From Niveispirillum cyanobacteriorum (lineage in GTDB: Bacteria; Pseudomonadota; Alphaproteobacteria; Azospirillales; Azospirillaceae): a DNA stretch of 64,000 bases. Positions 45,718 through 52,964 of this stretch are shown piece by piece (the first letter of the stretch is position 1; every line of letters starts with the position of its first letter). Where the stretch lies: positions 242,501 to 306,500 of the forward strand of contig NZ_CP025611.1 of the NCBI RefSeq assembly GCF_002868735.1. The letters are read 5' to 3'. The notes beneath the pieces are model-generated. The model was not told where the DNA came from and did no database searches. It worked only from the letters and a program-made list of their open reading frames with translations. Both the position numbers and the translations under genes were made by a program.

Positions 45718-46836
45718 ATGGAACCCTTGCCGCCACAGGCAGAAACCGTCCCCTTTCCCCTGATCACGCTGGAAGGCCCCGCGATGGAGCGTGGCCGTCA
45801 ATATGGGGCGCAGGCGGGGGAACGGATCGCGGTCTGTCTTGCCATCTATCGCGCCGCTATCGACGCCAAGGGCGTGGAATGGGAAAAGGCCCGCGCCGTC
45901 GCGCGGCGTGTCCAGGAACGGCTGGAAACCTCCCATCCCGAGCAGATGGCGGAGATGCGCGGCATCGCCGAGGGGGTGGGGGAGCCGGTGGAGGATATTG
46001 TCGCCATCAATGCCCGCACCGAACTTTTATATGGTCTGTCGAAAGCGGCGGTGGCGAGGTCGGAACCCGATGGGTGTACGGGGGCCATCGCCCTGCCGTC
46101 CGTGACGGCAGACGGGCATCTGCTGCATGGGCAGAACTGGGACTGGCGTGACGAATGCGCGGATTGCGGCGTGGTGCTGCGTATCATCCCAGACAAGGGG
46201 CCACGCATCCTGACCTTTGTGGAAGCTGGCATGATGGCGCGGGCCGGCGTGAACAGTGCCGGCGTGGCCATCACCGGCAATTTCCTGGAATGTGAAAAGG
46301 ACGGCAGCCGCGACGGTGTGCCCATCCCCCTGATCCGCCGGGCCGTGCTGTCACAGACGCATCTGTCGGACGCGCTGCTGACGGTGCTGCAAAGCCCGCG
46401 TGCCTTTTCCAACAACCTGATGGTCAGTCATGCCGATGGCGACGCCATCGACCTGGAAACCACACCGGATGAGGCCTTCTGGATCGCGCCCGACGGTGGG
46501 CTGCTGGTCCACGCCAACCATTTCGTCAGCGCGCCGGCCCGTGCCAAGCTTCAGGACCGCAGCCTGCTGGTCAATGCCGACAGCCTCTACCGCGACCGCA
46601 GGGTGGAGGCGCATCTGCGCGCTGCCGGTGGATCCATCACGCTGGAGACGCTGAAGGAAGCGTTCCAGGACCGCTGGGGCGCGCCGCGCGCCGTCTGCCG
46701 CTCCGTCGTCATGGGGCCTGGGGGGCGGACATCCTCCACCGTTGCCACCATCCTCATGGATGTCACGGCACGGCGCATGTGGGTGGCGCCACGTCCCTAC
46801 GGTCCACATTCCTACACGCGGTATGATCTGGATTGA
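45718..46836 (+). CDS. Peptidase C45-type Ntn hydrolase (acyl-CoA:6-APA acyltransferase family)
   Basis: A 372-residue protein of the acyl-coenzyme A:6-aminopenicillanic-acid acyltransferase family. The Gly-Cys pair at DGCTGA (Cys120) is where these proenzymes cleave themselves to expose the N-terminal Cys nucleophile. GQNWDWRDE and VNSAGVAITGNFL follow as in the family. Bacterial members hydrolyse or transfer amide bonds (N-acyl amino acids, small peptides). No signal peptide is seen, so it acts in the cytoplasm on imported compounds. No good ribosome site is seen before the ATG. It is divergent from the GntR gene and ends in a strong terminator. Confidence 0.88.
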   Translation: MEPLPPQAETVPFPLITLEGPAMERGRQYGAQAGERIAVCLAIYRAAIDAKGVEWEKARAVARRVQERLETSHPEQMAEMRGIAEGVGEPVEDIVAINARTELLYGLSKAAVARSEPDGCTGAIALPSVTADGHLLHGQNWDWRDECADCGVVLRIIPDKGPRILTFVEAGMMARAGVNSAGVAITGNFLECEKDGSRDGVPIPLIRRAVLSQTHLSDALLTVLQSPRAFSNNLMVSHADGDAIDLETTPDEAFWIAPDGGLLVHANHFVSAPARAKLQDRSLLVNADSLYRDRRVEAHLRAAGGSITLETLKEAFQDRWGAPRAVCRSVVMGPGGRTSSTVATILMDVTARRMWVAPRPYGPHSYTRYDLD

Positions 46837-46857
46837 GGGGGCTTCGGCCCCCTTTTT
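46837..46857 (+). terminator. Rho-independent terminator with UUCG loop
   Basis: GGGGGC-TTCG-GCCCCC followed by TTTTT, beginning directly after the amidase stop codon. It reaches the stop codon of the convergent reductase gene. Confidence 0.93.
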
Positions 46858-48842
46858 CATCCCACCGCGATGTCGCCGACACCGCGGGAGCAGCAGGGAG
46901 TGATCAGGGTCTGGCGTTCCTGCGGGGACAGGCACTGATCCTTGTGCAGGGCGTGACCTGATCGAAGGGGCAGGGTGCAGGTGCCGCACACACCCTGACC
47001 GCAGGAGACGGCAACGTGCAGTCCGGCGGTGGTCAGCGCCTGAGCCAGGGTCTGATCCGCCGGGACCTGGATAATGCGGCCATCGGGCAGCCGGGCACGG
47101 AATGGCTGTGCATCGGTACCTGGACCCGTGGGGGCAAATCCCTCCAGATGCACCCGCGCGCCGTCCCAGCCCAGATCATGAGCAGCCTGTCTGATGTCGG
47201 CCAGGAAACGGGCGGGGCCGCAGGCCTGCACATGGGTGCCGGGCGGTGCCGATGCCATCACGGTCCGGATATCCAGGCGATGGCGGGGCACGGCGTCGGC
47301 GGGATAAAGATGCACCCGGTCCCCCAGGCGGGAAAGCCGGTCGGCGAACAGCACACCGGCGGCATCGCGCGTCGCGTAATGCAGGGTGAAGGGCGCGCCA
47401 TCCCCGGCCAACGCATCGGCCATGGCGATGATCGGCGTGATGCCGATACCGGCGGCCAGCAGCAGATGGTGCGGGACGCTGCGGTCCAGCGGGAAGCTGT
47501 TGCGCGGTAGGCCGACGCGCACCAGATCGCCGACGCGCAGCGCATGCATGGCCCGCGACCCGCCCCGCCCGGCGGGTTCCAACTGTACTGCGATGGCATA
47601 GGCGGACCGGTCGCCGGGCGCGTTGGTCAGGCTGTATTGCCGGATCAGACCGCCTGTCAGATGCAGGTCGATATGGGCACCGGGTTCGGCGCGCACGGAC
47701 AGGCCAAAGGGCCGGCGCAGGCGCAACCCCATGACGCCGGGTGACAGCGGATCGGTGGCCACCACATGCAAGGTACGGGGTGATACGGCGCGTCGCGCCA
47801 GCCAGCCCCAGGCCCCGGTGACCAGCAGACCCGCCAGACCCAGGGCCGACAGGCACCAGAACAAGCGCAGCGCCAGACCACCGGCGGATCCGGTATGGAT
47901 GGGCAGCATCCATTCCATGAAACGGCTGCCTGCTGGCATGGTTGCATCGGTATAGCGGGCCAGGATGCTGCCATCATAGGCATTCAACCATACCTGCCAG
48001 GTGGCATCGGGCCGGGGGGCGGTTTCATCCTCCAGAAATACCAGCACCACCCGGCCGCTGCCGCCGGGAAAGCGGACATTGCGGATGGGGGCGCCGGGCC
48101 GGTCGGCCCGAGCGGCGGCGATGATCTGGTCCAGGGGTAGTAATGGTTGGCCGGCACGGGCGACGACAAGGGGCGCCGGCTTGCCCGAAACAGGCGCGAT
48201 GACACCGACCAGGACGGAGGTCCAGACCTTCAGCGCCACCATCACCCCGGTGAAGGACAGGATGATCAGCGGCAATGCGGCCAGGACGCCCGTCAGGCGG
48301 TGCAGGTCGCGCAACAGACGAGCCCGCCCGCCGCTTGTGGCGACCATGAACAGGCCCCGTCCGCGCGGCCGCCCCCGCCACCAGAGGACAGGCCCCGTGA
48401 TGGAAAGGATCAGCAGGCCCAGACCGCTGAGCCCCGAGATGGTCTGCCCATCCTTGCCCAGTAGCAGCGTGTAATGCAGGTCGAAAAGCCATTCGATGGG
48501 CCAACCGGCGACGGTAGCCTCCCGATTCACCTGTCCGCTGCCGGGATCAACCGACAGGCGCCATTCGGTGCCACCCCGGTCCAGGCGCAGGATATAGGTG
48601 CTGTCCGGTGTCTCCGGATAATCGATCCGCAGTAGCCTTGCATCGGGCCGATCGCGCAGGACCCCGCCGACCAGGGTTTGCAGCGGCAAGGGCGGGGAAC
48701 CGTCGGCGGTCAGGGCGGCGTGGTGCAGAAGATCATTCGCCTCATGCTTGAACAGCACGATGGCGCCCGTCAGCGCCTGCATCAGCAGCAAGAGCGATAA
48801 GGGCAAGCCCAGCCAACGGTGCACCCATGCCAGCAGCCTCAT
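46857..48842 (-). CDS. PepSY membrane protein fused to a ferredoxin reductase with 2Fe-2S domain
   Basis: A 661-residue fusion. Residues 1-340 are a PepSY-TM iron-regulated membrane protein: four main helices with heme-type histidines (VHRWLGLPL, HYTLLLG, LHRLTGVLAALPL, PIHTGSAGG). Residues about 355-570 are a flavin/NAD(P)H reductase domain (RQYSLTNAPGD for flavin, LLAAGIGITPIIAM for nucleotide). The C-terminus is a plant-type ferredoxin with Cys614, Cys619, Cys622 and Cys637 (CGQGVCGTC...C). The order resembles vanillate-demethylase-type reductases attached to a PepSY anchor. It lies just after a siderophore receptor on the same strand, so a likely role is reduction of ferric siderophore at the inner membrane. 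Confidence 0.9.
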   Translation of the reverse strand: MRLLAWVHRWLGLPLSLLLLMQALTGAIVLFKHEANDLLHHAALTADGSPPLPLQTLVGGVLRDRPDARLLRIDYPETPDSTYILRLDRGGTEWRLSVDPGSGQVNREATVAGWPIEWLFDLHYTLLLGKDGQTISGLSGLGLLILSITGPVLWWRGRPRGRGLFMVATSGGRARLLRDLHRLTGVLAALPLIILSFTGVMVALKVWTSVLVGVIAPVSGKPAPLVVARAGQPLLPLDQIIAAARADRPGAPIRNVRFPGGSGRVVLVFLEDETAPRPDATWQVWLNAYDGSILARYTDATMPAGSRFMEWMLPIHTGSAGGLALRLFWCLSALGLAGLLVTGAWGWLARRAVSPRTLHVVATDPLSPGVMGLRLRRPFGLSVRAEPGAHIDLHLTGGLIRQYSLTNAPGDRSAYAIAVQLEPAGRGGSRAMHALRVGDLVRVGLPRNSFPLDRSVPHHLLLAAGIGITPIIAMADALAGDGAPFTLHYATRDAAGVLFADRLSRLGDRVHLYPADAVPRHRLDIRTVMASAPPGTHVQACGPARFLADIRQAAHDLGWDGARVHLEGFAPTGPGTDAQPFRARLPDGRIIQVPADQTLAQALTTAGLHVAVSCGQGVCGTCTLPLRSGHALHKDQCLSPQERQTLITPCCSRGVGDIAVG

Positions 48843-48880
48843 GGCACCCCCGAAAACATGCAGAATGTAGCATGAATAAA

Positions 48881-48931
48881 ATAGTCTGCTGTCACGGGGC
48901 GCCCGAAGGCAGTCCCATGACAGCAGACTAT
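48881..48931 (-). terminator. 14-bp perfect inverted repeat between receptor and reductase
   Basis: ATAGTCTGCTGTCA (48881-48894) and TGACAGCAGACTAT (48918-48931) flank a 23-base spacer. On the minus strand the stem is followed by TTTATT, 15 bp past the receptor stop. It looks like a terminator or attenuator that lowers read-through into the reductase gene. Confidence 0.7.
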
Positions 48932-48945
48932 GCCGGACCGCCTGC

Positions 48946-51051
48946 TCAGAACCGGGTCGTGATCGCGAACTTCACCGTCATGGGCAGGGCAGGGCTCAAC
49001 AGATTGGCCCCCGTCGCCGCCCAATATTTCTTGCCCGTCAGGTTCTCCCCGTTCAGGCGGAAGGTGACGGGATGGTCGGCAATGTCGGTGCTGTAACGGA
49101 TGCCGGCATTATAGGTGGTATAGCCGTCGATGAAGGCGGTGTTCTGATTGTTGATGGCGCGGTTGCCGACATAGAACAGGCCGGCAGAGACGCCAAGACC
49201 TTCCACTGCCTCCGGCTTATATTCCGCGAACAGTGACGCTGTGTATTTGGCGGTGTTTTCCGGGCGCTTGCCGATGACGGCGGTGCTGGCGGCCTTTTCC
49301 TGCGCCGCATCCAGATACATGGCCGTGGCGAAGAGGGACAGGCGTTCGGTGACTTCGCCCGTGGCGCTGGCTTCCCAGCCCTTGTAGATGGTGCGGCCAT
49401 CCTGAACGAAACGGTTGGCGCTGTTCAGGAAGGAGGAGGCGCGGTCAATGTCAAAATAAGTCAGAGAGACCATCAGTCCCTTCTGCGGCTCGATCTTGAC
49501 GCCGGCTTCCTTCTGTTTGGAGATGGCAGGCGGCAGCACCTCACCGCCATTGGCGGCGGTCAGCGGGGCGACGCCGCCTTCTTCCAGCCCCTCGATATAG
49601 GTGGCATAGAGGCTGATCCAGTCCTGCGGCTTTACCACCAGACCATAGGAGGGCGAGGTCTTGGTGGTGTTGTAGGGCGTGCCCGTCTTCGACTTGTTCT
49701 GATAGTCGGTGTAGCGGGCGCCGACCAGCAGGTCGATCCAGCTTTCATAGGAAATGCGGTCGAAGATATAGGCGCCCTGGTCTGTGATCTTGGACGGGTT
49801 GGGCACCACGCGGGCCGGCAGCGGCGTTTCGGCCACACGCACAGGGTTATAGTAATTCTGGGCGTAATTGACGGTCGGGTTGCTGGGCGTTTCCGCCGTG
49901 CGGGTGTTGATGGTGCCGCCCACGGACAGTTGGTGGGTCAGGGGGCCGGTTTCAAAGGCGCCGGCCAACTCTGTGCGGTAATTCTCGTTCACATAATCAT
50001 TGCCGTTGGACAACAGCACCTGCAACGTGCCGGCTCCGGTGGTTAGGTTGTAATTGCGGAAGGTGTTGTAATGCCGGTCACGCGACAGTTCGGACCGCCC
50101 CGCCTGACCCGTGATTGACCAGTTTTCGGCAAAGCGCCATTCGACATGGGCCATCAGGTTCAGTTCGTTGGCGTCCGAATACATCCATTCCGACGACAGG
50201 CTTTTCTTCGGGTCCCACATGGGCGGTAATGTGGTTACGCCATTGACGGCCGCGGGCAGGGTGATGGTCGCCGTTTCGGTGATCTTCTTGTCGATATATT
50301 CGGCATCCAGGCGGATTTTCACGGTTTCAACCGGGTCCCAGTCAAAGGCGACCGCGCCCACGGTGCGATGGCCATCGACGGCATCAACCCCGGTCTCCAA
50401 CCAGCCCTGCACGGCATTCACGCGCAGGCCGAATTCATCCTCTTCCCCAAAGCGACGGGACATGTCGGCATGCACGCCGGCGCCACCGAACTGATTGCCG
50501 CTGAGCGTGATTTCGTTCAGCGCCTCTGCCGTTGGCCGCTTCATGGTCAGGTTCACGATGCCGGCCGGCGTGGTGAACCCGTAATAGAGCGAGGCGACGC
50601 CCTTCAGCACCTCCATACGCTCCTTATCCTCCATCGGCAGGTCGATCAGGTTCACAATCGGCAGGGAGCCGTTCATGCGGTAATTGCTGCGGTTTTCGAC
50701 GGGAATGCCGCGGATGGCCAGATTGGCGTAAACGGCAGGGCTGACCTGGGAAAAGGTGACGCCGGCGGTGTTGCGCACGGCATCGCCCATGCTGGTCACC
50801 TGCTGCGCATCCAGCAGGTCGCGCGGCATGATGTTCACCGTCAGCGGCGTGTCCATCATGCGCGCACCCCGGAAGGTGCCGGCCTGCACATAATCGGCGC
50901 CGAAGCTGTTCTTGCGGTCGGCGGTGACAATGATCTCTTCCAGCAGCGGGCCGCTGCTATCCACCTTTTCTTGAGCATTTGAACTGTTAAAATACAGCAT
51001 CGGGCCTGTCAGTGCTAATCCCAGCGCTACCCCAGCCTTCATCGTCCTCAT
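48946..51051 (-). CDS. TonB-dependent siderophore receptor
   Basis: A 701-residue receptor of the FhuA/FpvA/FcuA siderophore group: signal peptide ending NAQ, TonB box (EEIIVTADR), plug text TPLTVNIMPRDLLDAQQVTSMGDAVRNTAGVTFSQ and EVLKGVASLYYGFTTPAGIVNLTMKRP, barrel ending in FAITTRF. The start at 51051 is preceded by GGGGA; an ATG three codons later is possible. Its promoter carries a motif shared with the peptide-ABC operon, not an obvious Fur box. Confidence 0.9.
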   Translation of the reverse strand: MRTMKAGVALGLALTGPMLYFNSSNAQEKVDSSGPLLEEIIVTADRKNSFGADYVQAGTFRGARMMDTPLTVNIMPRDLLDAQQVTSMGDAVRNTAGVTFSQVSPAVYANLAIRGIPVENRSNYRMNGSLPIVNLIDLPMEDKERMEVLKGVASLYYGFTTPAGIVNLTMKRPTAEALNEITLSGNQFGGAGVHADMSRRFGEEDEFGLRVNAVQGWLETGVDAVDGHRTVGAVAFDWDPVETVKIRLDAEYIDKKITETATITLPAAVNGVTTLPPMWDPKKSLSSEWMYSDANELNLMAHVEWRFAENWSITGQAGRSELSRDRHYNTFRNYNLTTGAGTLQVLLSNGNDYVNENYRTELAGAFETGPLTHQLSVGGTINTRTAETPSNPTVNYAQNYYNPVRVAETPLPARVVPNPSKITDQGAYIFDRISYESWIDLLVGARYTDYQNKSKTGTPYNTTKTSPSYGLVVKPQDWISLYATYIEGLEEGGVAPLTAANGGEVLPPAISKQKEAGVKIEPQKGLMVSLTYFDIDRASSFLNSANRFVQDGRTIYKGWEASATGEVTERLSLFATAMYLDAAQEKAASTAVIGKRPENTAKYTASLFAEYKPEAVEGLGVSAGLFYVGNRAINNQNTAFIDGYTTYNAGIRYSTDIADHPVTFRLNGENLTGKKYWAATGANLLSPALPMTVKFAITTRF

Positions 51052-51144
51052 GTCAGAATCCCCGTACTTGTGTCTGCGCCTGCCTGTCGGCCGCTCCCCT
51101 TGCCGGGTCGCGATGTTCTGAAGGCAAGATAGCATTATGTACTG

Positions 51145-51164
51145 ATAGAATACAATATGCTTTG
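51145..51164. promoter_or_regulatory. Candidate GntR operator at the siderophore receptor promoter
   Basis: ATAGAATACAATATGCTTTG lies 94 bp upstream of the receptor start. On the minus strand it covers TTGTAT, a possible -35 element with TATCTT about 18 bases further on as -10. It matches the site at 44631 in 16 of 20 bases. Confidence 0.55.
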
Positions 51165-51254
51165 GAGGGGCGAAAGCAGGGGCCGGCAGCCGCCGGCGCG
51201 GTCACACTGCCGGACCGGGGATATTGGCTTGTTGGTTGTGTACCTGTTTGGTGG

Positions 51255-52034
51255 TCAGCCTGCGGTGTCCGGCGGATTGCCATAGACCTGGGTACTGATT
51301 GTCATCGCCGCAGCGGTCAGCGGGGCGATCAGGTCCGACCGCCCCGCCTCGCTGTCATCCGTCACCCGATAAGAGGCGGAAATAGCAGCCAGGACTTGGC
51401 CATCGGGTCGTTTGATGGGCACCGCCACGCAATGCAGATCGGGCACGATCTCCCCCTCATCCCGGGCGACATCCGTCATGGCGATCTGCCGCAGGGTGCT
51501 GCGCAGGTGATCGGGGTCGGTGATGGTGGCGGCTGTCAGGGGAACGAAGGGGCCAAGGGACAGGTATTTTTCCCGCTCATCCTCCGGCAGGTTGGCCAGC
51601 AACACCTTGCCCATGCCCGAACAATAGGCCTCCAACTGCTGGCCGACCTTGGTGAACAGCGCATCGGCGCTGCGCCCGGCCTTCAACCGATATGTCACCA
51701 TGTCATTTTCCAGCGTGCCAAGCTGAACGATGCAGCCAATCTGCCGGGCCAGAGCCGGCAGGACCGGCGCCGCCTTGGCTACGATGACCTGTTTCTCATC
51801 AATCCGGGCATTCAGCAGGAGAAGTCGGCTGCCCGCCATATACCCACCCGCCGGATCTGGGGACAGATAGCCCGCCGCCACCAGCGTCGCGATCTGACGG
51901 TGGGCGGTGGATACCGGGATATCAAGCTGGCGTGCCAGATCGGTGATCGACCGTCCCCCACCGCCATTGATGACGCTGTCCAGCATCGTCAACGCCCGCA
52001 GTGAGGAGGAGAGGTGAGGGGTTCCATTTCTCAT
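51255..52034 (-). CDS. IclR-family transcriptional regulator
   Basis: A 259-residue IclR regulator: winged helix at the N-terminus (ALTMLDSVINGGGGRSITDLARQLDIPVSTAHRQIATLVAAGYL) and the IclR effector domain (AYCSGMGKVLLANLPEDERE, ISASYRVTD). The frame is open for another 170 codons upstream, but those lie over the neighbouring hydratase gene and have no family similarity. The ATG at 52034 fits the usual IclR length. It is divergent from the hydratase gene and is the likely regulator of it. Confidence 0.9.
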   Translation of the reverse strand: MRNGTPHLSSSLRALTMLDSVINGGGGRSITDLARQLDIPVSTAHRQIATLVAAGYLSPDPAGGYMAGSRLLLLNARIDEKQVIVAKAAPVLPALARQIGCIVQLGTLENDMVTYRLKAGRSADALFTKVGQQLEAYCSGMGKVLLANLPEDEREKYLSLGPFVPLTAATITDPDHLRSTLRQIAMTDVARDEGEIVPDLHCVAVPIKRPDGQVLAAISASYRVTDDSEAGRSDLIAPLTAAAMTISTQVYGNPPDTAG

Positions 52035-52060
52035 AATATAAGAAAATACAGCGTACCTCG

Positions 52061-52073
52061 GCTGGTGACCAGC
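52061..52073. promoter_or_regulatory. Palindrome in the IclR/hydratase divergent promoter
   Basis: GCTGGT-G-ACCAGC is a perfect 6-bp inverted repeat 27 bp from the IclR start and 85 bp from the hydratase start. A possible IclR operator; single copy, so tentative. Confidence 0.4.
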
Positions 52074-52157
52074 AGAACCATCGGATATGGTGGGTCTGTG
52101 CGGTGCGGGTGCAAAGGGGCTCCAGCGGCACCAATGACAGTTTAAGGAAACGGCCAG

Positions 52158-52943
52158 ATGGTCTCGCCCACATATCAAGAAGTCGCCCAGCGTCTGCGTC
52201 AGGCCTATGACGGCCCTGCCATCGCACCGCTGCGCGACGCGTTGGACCCGCTCGACGCCGATGGCGCCTATGCCATACAGGCCATCAATACCCAATGGTG
52301 GCAGGGAAAGGGCCGTAAAATCGTGGGGCGCAAGGCCGGCCTGACGGCCAAGGCCGTGCAGAAGCAGTTGGGGGTGGACCAGCCGGATTTCGGCGTGCTG
52401 TTCGATGATATGCGCGTTGCCGATGGTGGCTTCCTGGACCCAGCCAGGACATTGCAACCGAAGGCAGAGGCGGAAGTGGCGCTGATCCTGGGTCAGGCAC
52501 TGCCCAGCCCGACCACCAGTGCTGCCGATGTGGCGGCAGCGGTCGCCAGCGTGCATGCCGCGATCGAAATCGTGGATAGCCGTATCGCCAATTGGGCCAT
52601 CACCTTCGCGGATACCGTCGCCGATAACGGCTCCTCGGCCTTCTTCGTGATCAGTGAGGAGGGCAGGCCCCTGGCGGGGCTGGACCTGTATACCTGCGGC
52701 ATGGTGCTGGAGGTGGATGGGACGGTGGCGTCATTGGGGGCGGGGGCCGCCTGTTTGGGCCATCCGTTGAATGCGGCAGCTTGGCTGGCCAGTACGCTGG
52801 CCGCCCGTGGGCAGCCATTGCAGGCCGGCGACATCCTGCTGACCGGTGCCTTGGGGCCGATGGTGGCGCTAGTGCCGGGGCAGAAGATCACCGCCAAGGT
52901 GGGGGGGCTTGGCAGCTGTTCCTTCACCTATGCCGCCGGATAA
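52158..52943 (+). CDS. 2-keto-4-pentenoate hydratase / oxaloacetate decarboxylase-fold enzyme
   Basis: A 261-residue FAH-superfamily enzyme of the MhpD/DmpE type. Visible blocks are GRKIVGRKAGLTAKAVQKQLGVDQPDFG, the metal-site PKAEAEVALIL and IEIVDSRIANW, and TGALGPMVALVPGQ. These enzymes hydrate 2-hydroxypenta-2,4-dienoate in meta-cleavage of aromatics or decarboxylate 4-oxalocrotonate. No other meta-pathway gene is adjacent, so the substrate is uncertain. AAGGAAA precedes the ATG. The gene converges with the decarboxylase (21 bp). Confidence 0.87.
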   Translation: MVSPTYQEVAQRLRQAYDGPAIAPLRDALDPLDADGAYAIQAINTQWWQGKGRKIVGRKAGLTAKAVQKQLGVDQPDFGVLFDDMRVADGGFLDPARTLQPKAEAEVALILGQALPSPTTSAADVAAAVASVHAAIEIVDSRIANWAITFADTVADNGSSAFFVISEEGRPLAGLDLYTCGMVLEVDGTVASLGAGAACLGHPLNAAAWLASTLAARGQPLQAGDILLTGALGPMVALVPGQKITAKVGGLGSCSFTYAAG

Positions 52944-52964
52944 GGCAGCCGTTGCCATATCCCC

